The notes beneath the pieces were generated by a model that was given only the letters and a program-made list of their open reading frames with translations, was not told where the DNA came from and made no database searches. A stretch of DNA of 64,000 bases, from the NCBI GenBank assembly GCA_943787435.1, contig CALSMK010000006.1:1-64000 (forward strand), in the 5' to 3' direction. Source of the DNA: an uncultured Flavobacteriales bacterium. Lineage in GTDB: Bacteria; Bacteroidota; Bacteroidia; Flavobacteriales_D; Sanyastnellaceae. A program made the position numbers and the translations under genes. Positions 42,422 through 53,600 of the stretch are shown here, one piece after another; within the stretch, counting starts at the first letter, position 1; every line of letters starts with the position of its first letter.

Positions 42422-43207
42422 TTAGTTGCGCAGCTGCATTTCCACAGCGTCTGCAAACGAATTGACCCAAGCGCTGTATTGCGCACCGCTGGGGTGCAAT
42501 CCATCTGGGGCGACCCAGTTTTCTGATTGGGGCCATTGCTGGCTGATGGGGGTGATGTTGTAGTGTGCAATCCCTGCGTTGGCAGTCAGGGTGGAGCATG
42601 AAGCATTGAACAGGGCCAATTCGCTGGATATGGAAGCTTGGTTCGGCTGGCCGAAAGGGGTGTATCCATAATCGGGGATGCTGACCACAAATACGCGGTT
42701 GGTTTGTCCGCCTGCCAGGTCGACGGCCCGCTGAAGCAGGGCTTCGAATTCGACTTCATAGGCCTCCAAAGACAGCCCCTGATATTGGTTGTTGACCCCA
42801 ATAAGAAGGGACACCAGATCAAAACTGTTGGTGTCAATCTGCTGGGCATCCATTCCCGCATTCAAATTGGCCGTGGTCCAACCTGTGGTGGCAATGATGC
42901 GTGCAGGTTCGATTTGAGACTCCGGGAGAAGGGTTTCCAAGGCTGCAGTCAGTTGATTGGGCCAATCTCCAGAATCGGGGACACTTTCACCAATGGTGTA
43001 GCTGTCTCCCAAAGCCAAGTACTTCACGATTTCGGGGGCATTGCCCAATTCTTCCTCGCCCTCTGTGGGGTCTTCATTTTCGTCTTCCTCCTCAGCGGGC
43101 CCGGGCAAATGGGCCTCAGGGACGGGGTCTTGGTCCATTTCTGGCGTGCAAGAGACCACAATCAAGGCCAAGAACATCAAGCTGGGGAAGAAAGGGATAA
43201 GTCTCAT
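42422..43207 (-). CDS. SGNH-family hydrolase lipoprotein
   Basis: Probable secreted esterase or acyl hydrolase. A lipobox (ALIVVSCTPEM) and an acidic Glu/Asp linker precede the SGNH fold. Block I is YLALGDSYTIGE with the catalytic Ser, block III is IGVNNQYQ, and block V is APDGLHPSGAQ with the Asp-x-x-His pair. Start ATG 43207 is preferred to the GTG at 43213. The substrate is unknown. It is convergent with the DUF2807 lipoprotein. Confidence 0.88.
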   Translation of the reverse strand: MRLIPFFPSLMFLALIVVSCTPEMDQDPVPEAHLPGPAEEEDENEDPTEGEEELGNAPEIVKYLALGDSYTIGESVPDSGDWPNQLTAALETLLPESQIEPARIIATTGWTTANLNAGMDAQQIDTNSFDLVSLLIGVNNQYQGLSLEAYEVEFEALLQRAVDLAGGQTNRVFVVSIPDYGYTPFGQPNQASISSELALFNASCSTLTANAGIAHYNITPISQQWPQSENWVAPDGLHPSGAQYSAWVNSFADAVEMQLRN

Positions 43208-43231
43208 AAACACGAAAGAAAGGCATCGGTG

Positions 43232-44122
43232 TCAATTCCGCAGGAGCAAGAGCACAAGAGCTGCCATCGCCAGCAGCCATCCAAGCAAGTTTTTACGGGT
43301 GGGTCTTTCCTTGAAAAACGCAATTCCAGCCAAGGCTGTGGCGAGAACAATGCCCAGGTTGTTGACGGGGACAATCGCCGATCGCGGAAACGGCATGGCT
43401 TGATAGGCCGACAGCAAAAAGAACAAGGATCCCACATTGATCACGCCGAGCAGGACTCCGCCAATCACCGTAGCGCGGTTCCAAATGGGTTTGGAGCCAG
43501 GCAGGAAAGCCCATCGGCTGAGCCCCATCAAGGCGGCAACGGTAAAGGGGACGGCAGCGAAAGTCAATCGATCGGCATCGTCCGTCATGTGCTCCACAGA
43601 GGAAAACCAACCAAATCCGAGGTCAATCAGGCCAGAGCCAAAAAAAACAATGGCTGGCAAAATCAAGTTGGACGACTTGGAAACCCCGTCGGGGTCTGAT
43701 TCCAGAGTAGCTTTACCTGCATCGCTGGCCAGGCGCACCGCTGGAAAGGCCAAGCCAACGGCCAACGTCTTTTGCCAGGTCCAAGGGTCATTGGGGTCCA
43801 GGAACATGAACACCATCATGGGCAGCACCATGGACATCTTGGTGGCAATGGCCACGACGCCAAGCCCCATTTTTTGGGTGCATTCACCAATTTTCTTGAA
43901 CATGTACAAGAAGATCAGCCCCATGGCCACTCCCGCAGCAGTGCTGGGTTCATCCATCCGTTCCCAGGCATGGGAAGGCCCTGCCATCGCAACGGCCAGG
44001 GTGCCAGCGACCATATAGTTCACCACCACAGCCTCCTCGAGGCGCACGCCATACTTCGGGAACAGCCGGAAACAGCTGAACAGGAGTGTGGAAACCACGA
44101 TGCTCAAGCCAAGTGCAATCAT
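43232..44122 (-). CDS. DMT/EamA-like permease
   Basis: Drug/metabolite-transporter superfamily membrane protein of 296 residues with about ten hydrophobic segments, beginning MIALGLSIVVSTLLFSCF. The second half has NVGSLFFLLSAYQAMPF and PVNNLGIVLATALAGIAFFKERPT, typical of the second EamA repeat. The substrate is unknown. Its start overlaps the ribD stop by four bases, so it is probably co-expressed with riboflavin synthesis; flavin or a purine-like metabolite is a guess only. Confidence 0.8.
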   Translation of the reverse strand: MIALGLSIVVSTLLFSCFRLFPKYGVRLEEAVVVNYMVAGTLAVAMAGPSHAWERMDEPSTAAGVAMGLIFLYMFKKIGECTQKMGLGVVAIATKMSMVLPMMVFMFLDPNDPWTWQKTLAVGLAFPAVRLASDAGKATLESDPDGVSKSSNLILPAIVFFGSGLIDLGFGWFSSVEHMTDDADRLTFAAVPFTVAALMGLSRWAFLPGSKPIWNRATVIGGVLLGVINVGSLFFLLSAYQAMPFPRSAIVPVNNLGIVLATALAGIAFFKERPTRKNLLGWLLAMAALVLLLLRN

Positions 44123-45234
44123 GAGGGCAGGGGGATGGACAAAGTGGGGGGAGGACAAGAGCCCACCCAAGTAGAAGAGGATGGATTGAGCCAGTATTCG
44201 ACTCGATCGTCGCCAAAGATGTGTTCACCGCGGAGTTGAGCAACTTCTGGAGTCAGTTCAGGTCCCGGCAATCCCGCTCCCAAATGCCGAGGGGAGTGGG
44301 CCAGACGGAGTTCGTCCCAAAGGCCAGCTGCGAGGCATTGGCGGATGGTTTCGGGTCCCCCTTCGACGAGAACAGAGCGCATGCCCATGTCTTGCAAGGT
44401 GTTCAATGCGGTGAGCAACGCATTCGGTTCTTGGGAAGAAACCTGAATGACTTGATCACCCAGGCCTTCGGGCCCACCAATGACAACACTTTTGGGGCGC
44501 TCAGTATACAATCGAGCATGGGGGGATGTCCGGCCATTGGGGTCCAGAACAACGGGCATCGGTGACGGTCCGAGGGCCTCTCTCACCGTCAGAAGCGGAT
44601 CGTCATTGGTGACGGTGCCGGCCCCCACCAGGATGGCTTCCTCTTCGGCTCGCCACCTGTGGGTCAGGGCCTTGAGCTGGGGGCTGGTGATGGCCAAGCT
44701 TCCCTTTTGTCCCGGCTGGCGAATCGGATCGGCATATCCATCGGCACTCACTGCGCATTTCAGCACCACCCAGGGACGGTTGCGCTCAAACGCACTTAAA
44801 AATCTTCGGTTCAACCACCGGCCTTCTGGCCAAGTATCCATTAGAACAACGTCCATGCCTGCCTCTTGAAGGCAGGTCAAACCCGATCCGGCAACCCGCG
44901 GGTCAGGGTCGGTCATGCCGACCACAACACGCTGAATGCCTGAGTCGATGAGCCGATTTACACAAGGTGGTGTGCGGCCGTGATGGCTGCATGGCTCCAA
45001 GGTCACATAAGCTGTTGCGCGGTGGAGCATCTCTGGATCGCCCGTGAAGGCGTTGAGCGCCATCACTTCTGCATGAGGGCCACCCACCTCGGCATGCCAT
45101 CCCATGGACAGCGATTGGCCGTCGGAAACCAGTACACAACCCACACGTGGATTTGGGGCAGTACCAATGTCCCCTTTTCTGGCCAAAGCCAAGGCTTGGG
45201 CCATCCAGGTTTCATCGCTTGCCGCTGCCGACAT
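44119..45234 (-). CDS. ribD: bifunctional riboflavin deaminase/reductase
   Basis: Second and third steps of riboflavin synthesis. The N-terminal deaminase has the zinc motif GGPHAEVMAL and PCSHHGRTPPC. The C-terminal reductase begins NRPWVVLKCAVSADGY, with GAGTVTNDDPLLTVR and VLVEGGPETIRQCL. 371 residues fit the family. ATG 45234; three bases separate it from folD upstream. With nqrF, apbE and folD nearby, the window is rich in flavin and folate genes. Confidence 0.94.
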   Translation of the reverse strand: MSAAASDETWMAQALALARKGDIGTAPNPRVGCVLVSDGQSLSMGWHAEVGGPHAEVMALNAFTGDPEMLHRATAYVTLEPCSHHGRTPPCVNRLIDSGIQRVVVGMTDPDPRVAGSGLTCLQEAGMDVVLMDTWPEGRWLNRRFLSAFERNRPWVVLKCAVSADGYADPIRQPGQKGSLAITSPQLKALTHRWRAEEEAILVGAGTVTNDDPLLTVREALGPSPMPVVLDPNGRTSPHARLYTERPKSVVIGGPEGLGDQVIQVSSQEPNALLTALNTLQDMGMRSVLVEGGPETIRQCLAAGLWDELRLAHSPRHLGAGLPGPELTPEVAQLRGEHIFGDDRVEYWLNPSSSTWVGSCPPPTLSIPLPS

Positions 45235-45237
45235 CGT

Positions 45238-46127
45238 TCAGTTCAGGGCTTTGGCCTTGGCGGCCAAAAGCGTATTTCTGAGAAGACTCACAATGGTCAT
45301 GGGCCCCACACCACCAGGTACCGGAGTGATCCAACTGCACTTGCCCGCTACTTCGTCGTAGGCGACATCGCCTTTGAGTCGGTATCCGCGTTTGGCTGTG
45401 GGGTCTTCCACACGGGTGATGCCCACATCCACCACCACAGCCCCTTCTTTGACCATGTCTGCCGTGACCATTTCAGGGCGACCAACGGCTGCCACCAAAA
45501 TATCGGCACGCAAGCAGTGCTCCTTTAAGTTCTGGGTGCGGCTGTGGCACAAGGTGACCGTGCAGTTTCCCGGTTGACCGCTTCTGCTGAGCAACAGCGA
45601 CATGGGTGTGCCTACGATGCTGGAACGGCCAATGACCACGGCATGCTTGCCCTCGGTGGGGACACCATTCCGCTCAAGCAAGGTCATGATGCCTGCAGGG
45701 GTCGCTGGAACAAAACCGGGCAAACCCAGTGCCAGATTTCCCATGTTGACGGGATGGAAACCATCGACATCTTTTTGCGGAGCAATGCCTCGGTGACGGC
45801 TTGGGCATCGAGGTGGTCGGGGAGGGGGAGCTGAACAATGAACCCATCGATGTCTGGGTTTTCGTTCAAGCCGCGGACAATCTCAAGCAATTCCGATTGC
45901 TCAATGTCTGCTGGCCTCACAATCAAGGTGCTTTCAAACCCCACGCGCGCACAGCTGCGCACCTTGTGGTCTACGTAAGTCTTGCTGGCACCGTCTTCAC
46001 CGACGAGGACAGCAGCAAGGTGGGGGGGACGGTGACCTTGGTCGACCCAAGCGGTGACTTCTTGGGCGACTTCTTCTTTGATTTGCTCGGAGAGGCCTTT
46101 GCCGTCAAGGATGCCAGTGGTTTCCAT
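45238..46127 (-). CDS. folD: methylenetetrahydrofolate dehydrogenase/cyclohydrolase, one frameshift
   Basis: Interconverts one-carbon folates. The N-terminal half has [16 protein letters not shown] with the catalytic Tyr and Lys, then [12 protein letters not shown]. The second half has [32 protein letters not shown] (NADP binding) and [12 protein letters not shown]. The frame breaks near 45783. One missing base restores [18 protein letters not shown], the family-typical link. The start ATG 46127 is 11 bases after ffh. Confidence 0.93.
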
Positions 46128-46138
46128 TCAAGGGGGGG

Positions 46139-47514
46139 TCATCGTGACATGTGGGGACCTTTCATGGCAGACCCACGGCCCATCATGCTGCCCAAACCGC
46201 GGCGTTTGCCTCCGGAGCCGCTCATCATTTTCATCATCTTCTTCATTTCACCAAACTGCTTGACGAGCTGGTTGATCTCTTGAACCGAAGTGCCGCTGCC
46301 TTTGGCAATCCGCGTTTTTCGGCTGCCATTTAAAGCGTCCGGGTTTTGCCTTTCATGGGGGGTCATCGAACGGATAATGGCTTCAATGTGCTTGAAGGCA
46401 TCGTCATCAATGTCTACGTCTCTGAGGGCCTTGCCCATGCCCGGTACCATGGCGAGCAGGTCCTTGACATTGCCCATTTTTTTGATCTGCTGAACCTGCT
46501 CCAAGAAGTCCTCAAAATCGAAGCTGTTTTTGCGGATTTTCTTCTGAAGCTTTTGGGCTTGCTCTTCGTCGAATTGCTCCTGGGCTTTTTCGACCAAGGT
46601 GACCACATCGCCCATGCCCAGAATTCTCTGGGCCATGCGCTCTGGGTGGAAAGGCTCCAACGCTTCGGGCTTTTCACCTGTTCCAATGTACTTGATGGGC
46701 TTGCCCGTCTCCTCTCGGATGGAAAGCGCAGCACCACCTCGGGTGTCGCCGTCCATCTTGGTCATGATCACTCCATCAAAGGCGATGCGTTCATGGAACG
46801 CCTTGGCGGTTTGAACGGCGTCTTGACCGGTCATGGCATCGACCACAAATAGGGTCTCAGTGGGTTGGATGGACCTCTTAATTCGGTCGATCTCATCCAT
46901 CATGGCTTCGTCCACAGCCAATCGTCCGGCCGTATCGACGATCACCACGTCATTGCCGTGGCTTCTGGCATGACGCATGGCCGCCTCTGCAATGAGCACA
47001 GGGTCTTTTTCGTCTCTTTTGGTGAAGACATCTACGCCAACGCGCTTGCCCATCACTTCGAGCTGATCAATGGCTGCAGGCCGGTAAACATCACAGGCCA
47101 CCAACAAGGGTCTCTTGCCCATTTTGGTGCGCAGGTGCAAGGCAAGCTTGGCCGTATGGGTGGTTTTACCCGATCCCTGCAGGCCACTCATCAGAATGAT
47201 GCCAGGCTTGCCCTTGATGTTGAGTTCGGTGTGCTGTCCACCCATGAAAGACGCGAGCTCTTCCTGGGTGATTTTGACCAGCAGCTGGCCCGGCTTGACC
47301 GCGAAGTCAGCACATCCTCTTGGCCCACGGCCTGCTTCTTTGATCGCGGTTGGCAAAGCGCTTGGCTACGCTGTAGTTCACGTCGGCCTCCACCAGGGCC
47401 CTGCCGGATTTCCTTGGTCGGTCTCGGCGATGTTCGCTTCTGTGAAATGGTGGCTTCTCCTTTCGAAGGCGCTGGAATGTCCTTCTCGAAGCGGTCGCTG
47501 AGGGTTTCGAACAT
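46139..47514 (-). CDS. ffh: signal recognition particle protein Ffh, N-terminal region with several frameshifts
   Basis: GTPase of the signal recognition particle. ATG 47514 gives MFETLSDRFEK, the normal Ffh start. From about 47290 to 47480 the frame changes at least five times, yet all pieces of the N domain can be read in turn: KGEATIS, EANIAET, RALVEADVNYSVAKRFAN, AIKEA, VGQEDVLT, then VKPGQLLVKI. Downstream is intact, with the P-loop GLQGSGKTTHTAKLAL, DTAGRLAVDEAMM, TKMDGDTRGGAALS and a Met-rich M domain ending MMKMMSGSGGKRR. The dense errors are best read as a local sequencing problem in an essential gene. Confidence 0.93.
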
Positions 47515-47627
47515 GAGTTGACAGCAAAGGTAGTCCGCTCTTCGTGCAGGTAGAATTGGCGGGACCTACAGCCTTTTGTAGTCGACGGAATAGCAAATTT
47601 ATTTCGACGAACAGGTGGAAACATCGA

Positions 47628-47645
47628 CTAAATTGTGTAATTTAG
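47628..47645 (+). promoter_or_regulatory. inverted repeat overlapping a -7-like element upstream of P3
   Basis: CTAAATT-GTGT-AATTTAG is a perfect seven-base inverted repeat. Its right half contains TAATTTAG, one mismatch from TAnnTTTG. It ends 15 bases before the P3 ATG at 47660 and lies in the 145-base divergent gap shared with ffh. It could be an operator or the promoter itself. Confidence 0.4.
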
Positions 47646-47659
47646 ATGTGCTTAACTGC

Positions 47660-50600
47660 ATGAACATGCGCTTTCAACTGTACTCCCTCGCTTGTTTGCT
47701 CGTCTCCTTCTTAGGAACAGCATCCGCCCAGAACTCCTGTTATGATGTCACTGGTGACACATTGGGATTCCACCTTTCCGTGGAAACCCATGCCACCGAT
47801 GTCGTAGGCGGAATGACAACATACCGCGTCTACCTGTCCACCCCGGGCACGGATGACTTTGTATCAGCCTGCATTGGTGATGCTTCGACGCCTTTGTTCC
47901 TCAACACCACGACGTCCTTTTACCAGGACCCGTTGGGCGGAACGACGGCGGCCTCCATCAACCCACTGTACTATGGCCCATTCCCCGATGCGGCTTACGA
48001 CAGCTGGGTCACCATTGGCATTGACCAGCAGCCTGTGCTCGCCGATGGCCAAACCGATGTTTCGGTATTGGTCGATCCGAACGTGACTTCTTGGGAAGTC
48101 CCGTTCAGTGCAGGTGGCGATGTAGACATCAGCTCTGCCATTGGCGGTGGCTGGTACATCCTGCCCAGCAGCGCAAACGGAGTGGCCGGCACAGACCAAA
48201 AGGTCTTGTTGGCACAATTGACCACAGATGGGGAGATCAGTGGACAGTTGTACATCCAGATTTTCCCGCAAGGGGACCAATCGCAGTTGATCGAAAACAC
48301 CTTCAGCTTTCAGCAGACCACCTGCGGTGTTGCAGGATGCATGGACAGCAATGCTTGCAACTATGACGATACGGCCACATCTGACGATGGCTCTTGCAGC
48401 TATGCCGCGGCCAACTTTGATTGCAATGGCGACTGCCTGACCACCGAGACCACCTTCAACGTGGACATGGACTGCAGCGGAGAGACGTTCTCTTCCGTGC
48501 ACGTCACGGGTCCCTGGTGCGGATGGTGCGGTGCTGAGGCATACAATACCCTCACCGACGAAGACGGCGATGGCACGTACACGGTTTCCGTGTGCATTCC
48601 TGCCGGCGACGTGGAGTACAAGTACATGATCGACAACTGGGCGTGCTCAAGAGGACCTGGCATCGACGACATGCCCAAGCCGGTGGCGCGTGCGCTCCGG
48701 TCACGGATGTCTGCCACCTATGCCAACCGCGTGGCGGCTTCGGGTCAGCACCACGAGCAGACACCTACGGCAGCTGCTCTGACTTGCGCAGAGCAATTGG
48801 CCTTGCAAACAGTAACGGTGTCATTCGCCATCGACATGAGCAGTTCCGATTACCCCAATGCGGACTACGACAACGTGGTGATCAACGGTTCTTGGAACGG
48901 TTGGAATGGATGGGGAGTGCCCTTGAGCGATGACGATCAAGACAATGTCTTCACTGGCACCTTGGACTTGGACGTGAACTATGGGAATTTTGAATTTGTG
49001 GTGGCTGTGACCGGACCTGCAGACGGCTATGGCGGTTGGGGTCAAGTCATCAACGCTCCGACGGGCGGCGCTTGCTCTGTAGGCAGCCCAGCCAACTACA
49101 TTTTGACGGTGGGTGCTGACGACCTCTCTTTCGCAGCCTGCGCTGGATTGTGCGATGAGACTTGCCCAACAGGGAACACCAGGTTGCGTGGATCAAGGCG
49201 CCAACAACTACAGTTCTGATGCGACTTACGACGATGGCACATGTCTTTACAGCATGAGCTTCTCATTGGATTTGAGCCAAACAGACATGGTCGCACAGCC
49301 GCACATCTCCGGCCAGTTCAATGGTTGGAATGGCACAAGCAATCCCATGACCGATGACAACCTAGACGGCGTCTGGGAAGTCACTGTTGAGATGCTTTCG
49401 GGCGCTCAGGAATACAAATTCACGGCCAACGACTGGGCCACGAGTGAGTCATTTGATGGAAGTGAGTCTTGCACGACGGCTCCTGGAGAATACGTGAACC
49501 GTGTCACCACAGTTTCTGCATCGGCCTCTTTGCCAACGGTCTGCTGGAACAGCTGTTCAGAATGCCCTCAAGAAGGATGCACCACTGAATCGGCTTGCAA
49601 CTACACGTCTTTGGCTGGTTATGATGACGGCAGCTGCTATTTCTGCTGTGCCGATTTGAACAGCAATGTGGCAGGATATGGATTGGAGCAAGAGATCGTG
49701 GCATGGGATGGAATTCCTGGAATGCGCACGTATCGTTTTTACATCACGACGCCCAATGCCGACGACGTGGTGAGCGCTGTGAGTGGCGACAGCGATGTCC
49801 CAACCTTGTTGAACACAACGACTTCATTTTATCAAGACCCGCTGGGCGGCGCATTCCCCAACGGAATCAATCCAGCCACGTACGAAGCGTTCCCAACTGT
49901 CCAATATGACAGCTGGGTGACCATTGGTATCGATCAGGCTCCAGACTTGGGAGCCAACGAAGCTGCGGTGAGCTTCGCTGAAGCTGAAAGCTGGATCACA
50001 GAATTTGAGGCAGGCCAAAACTTGGCCATCGATGGATTCTTCGGAGGAGCTTGGTTCTCAACGGCCAACAACGCCAACGGTTTGGCTGGAGACGACAAGA
50101 AGGTTCTTCTCGCTCAGTTGACCACCGACGGCGACTTGAGCGGACAGCTCTTTGTTCAGGTCCTTCCCCATGGAACGTCCGACGGCTTGGGTGAATTGGT
50201 GACCTTGTCATTCGGTCCTTACGTGGATTCAGAGGCACCCAGTTTTGTAGACTTCCCCGCCGATGTCACTGTGGGTTGTAACGACCCGCTGCCAACCGCC
50301 GATGTTCAGGCCAGTGACGCGTGTTCAGATTGGACCGTGACCATGGAAGAAGCCACATCAGGCGATGCTTGCTTGACCACGGTTGTTCGCACTTACACGG
50401 CAACCGACGGGGCGGGCAACAGCACCAGCTCTTCATGGACCATTTCCGTGGTCGACGACGCTGCACCTTCTTTTGATGGCCCCGCAGATTTCACAGCCAA
50501 TTGCGGCGATGATCTCTCACCAGCTTCTGTTGGAGAGGTGAGCAATGCCAGCGATTGCAGTTCTTTTAACGTGACCTACAACGACGTGGACATGTTCAAC

Positions 50601-53600
50601 ACTGACCCTTGTATTGGTCAGATGATTGCACGCACATGGAGGGCCACAGATGAATGTGGAAATGAAGCCATCGACATTCAAATCATCACGGTTTTGGATG
50701 CAGCTGCACCATCCATTGTATCGGTGCCAGCAGACACCACCATTTCGTGTGATGCTGCCGTGCCTACATCTGAGATTCAAGCCACAGACGATTGTGGTTC
50801 AGTGACCACGTCCCAATCTGATGCGACCACGGACGGCGAATGTGCCGGAGGGTCCACCATCCTTCGCACGTTTGTGGCTGTTGACCCTTGTGGAAACAGC
50901 ACAGAATATGTTCAAACCATTTCTGTGGTGGACACAGTGGCCCCCGTGTTTACGAGTGTGCCAGCTGACCTGACGGTGAGCGTTTATGACGACTTGCCCT
51001 CCGAGGAGGCTGTGGCCACAGACAATTGCAGCAGTGCAACGGTATTGTCTTCTGATCAGACCGATGGAAGCGCCAACGATTATGCGGTGGTGACCCGCAC
51101 ATTCACGGCGGTTGATGCCTGCGGAAACTCTTCCACAGCCACACAGACCATCACGGTTCTTGAGTTGCTCGGATGCACAGACGCTTTGGCGTGCAACTAC
51201 AACGACGCGGCCACTGCCGATGACGGAAGTTGTGACTTCTGTTCTTGCAACGGCGTTTATCCCGCAACAGGTCCATACAACCTCGAGGTGGAAACCGTGG
51301 AGGGAGGCATTGACGGACAGACCACATACCAGGTTTACGTAACCCTGCAAAACGCAACAGACTTTGTGAGTGCATTGACAGGTGGACTCAGAGCACCCTT
51401 CATTCGTGCGCTCCAGTACATCGTTTTACCAGAACCCCTTGGGTTCCGCGAACGCACATGGCATCAACCCACTTTTGTATTCTTCATTCCCAGACCTTCA
51501 ATATGACAGCTGGGTAACCATTGGTCTCACAGGTGCAGCTGACCTCGCTCAAGGCGAAGGTGAGGTGACTGTGGTCGAGGGAGAATCTTGGGTGGCATCT
51601 TTCGAAGATGGAAACGACATTGAGTTGGGAGGTGAGTTTGGTGGAGGTTGGTTCTCCTTGAATGGATCGGCCAATGGACAAGCCGGCGATGACCTTCGTG
51701 TCTTGGTTGGACAGTTCACCACAGATGGTGTATTCAGCGGACAGCTTTACGTTCAAGTGTTCCCAGAAGGTGACGGTGAGAACATGGTCTTCCAGACCAT
51801 GCGTTGGGGAGAGCCACAATGCGGCTGCCAATTGGAAGACGCATGTAACTATGACGCGACGACCGCCTATACAGACAACGAGAACTGCTTGTACCCAGCA
51901 GACCTTTATGGAGCGAGTCACTTTGATTGCGACGGCGTCTGTTTGAACGACTCCGACGAAGACGGTGTATGCGACGAAGACGAAGTTCCCGGATGTACCG
52001 ATGAAGCCGGTTGCAACTATTCCTCTCTCGCCACGGACGACGATGGGTCATGCACCTATCCTGATTACGGATACTTCTGCGATGGCTCTTGCATCAGCGA
52101 TGAGGACTTTGACGGCATTTGCGACTTGAACGAAGTCCAAGGATGTAACCTCGACAACGCTTGCAACTTCAATCCAGCAGCCACAGAAAATGATGGCAGC
52201 TGCACATTTGATTGCTACGGATGTACTTCTGAGTCAGCAGCCAACTACGATGCAGATGCACTGTTGGATGACGGTTCATGTTTGTTCGGAGGGTGCACCG
52301 ACAATGGGGCGTCTAACTATTCTGCAGATGCAGACTTCAACAACGGTTCTTGCATCTATCTCGGATGCACCAACCCCATTGCGTGTAACTACACGGTAGG
52401 CGCCAACCAAGACGATGGCTCTTGCGACCTCGTTTCCTGTGGTGGATGCACCAACGAAATTGCCTGTAACTATGATGCAGACGCCCTGCTCAATGATGGT
52501 TCTTGCGAATTCTTCAGTTGCCGTGGATGTACGGATTCATCAGCATTCAACTACGCCGATGATTCAACGGTGACCGTGGACGATGGTTCATGTATTTACG
52601 GAGGATGCAACGATGACTCTGCTGCCAACTATGATGGCACTGTGGACTTCAATGACGGTTCTTGTGAGTACCAGGGTTGCACCGACAACACGGCTTGCAA
52701 CTTTGATCTGAACGCCAATGTTTCCGACGGTTCTTGTGAGTTCACAAGCTGCGCGGGTTGCATGATCACCTTCGCTTGTAACTACGATCCTGAAGCGACG
52801 TTGCAAGACGACAGCCAGTGTGACTTCTATGCTTGCTGTGGTGACCCAGCCGCAGACAACTATGAAGTTGGCGTGGCGGATTTCTTGACCTATGGTTGCA
52901 TCTACGGGGGTTCTGCTCCTTCTGTTCAACTCACAGGTTGTGACTTGTCCTTTGCCTGTAACTACGGCGACCCAGACAACGATTGTGAATACAACTCTTG
53001 TTCTGGATGCACCGAGCCAGGAGCCTGCAACTATGATGCAGACGCCACCATTCCCGTCACTTGCCTCTATCCAGAGGACATCTATGGAACCGATACGGTG
53101 GACTGCGATGGCAACTGCAACAATGACATGAATGAAAATGGCCAGTGCGACGAGAACGAAGTGTCCGGTTGCACCGATCCATTGGCTTGCAACTACTCCG
53201 ACGATGCCACATTGGACGACGGATCATGTGACACGGCGAGCTGCTCGGGTTGTACCGACGCCAGCGCCTGTAACTACGATGCTTCTGCCTCTGTAAACGA
53301 CGGGTCTTGTGACTATGCCGCCTGCTTTGGTTGCACCGATTCAGCGGCTTGCAACTACGATGAGACAGCCAGCAATGACGATGGAGGTTGCGCTTATCCA
53401 GCCAGCTCCTTTGTGGACTGCAACGGAGACTGCCTGAACGATGGAAACAGCAATGGCATTTGCGATGAGCAAGAGACATTGGGTTGTACCGACGTGAATG
53501 CGTGCAACTTTGATTCAGACGCCACCTTTAGCGATGGCAGCTGTGAGTACACCACGTGCACAGGTTGCACCACGTCTTCGGCTTGTAACTATGATGCGAC

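Noticed and set aside
42638-43699. 353-codon plus-strand open frame opposite the SGNH and EamA genes
   Set aside because: Both minus-strand genes have full catalytic or membrane patterns; the plus frame is a shadow.
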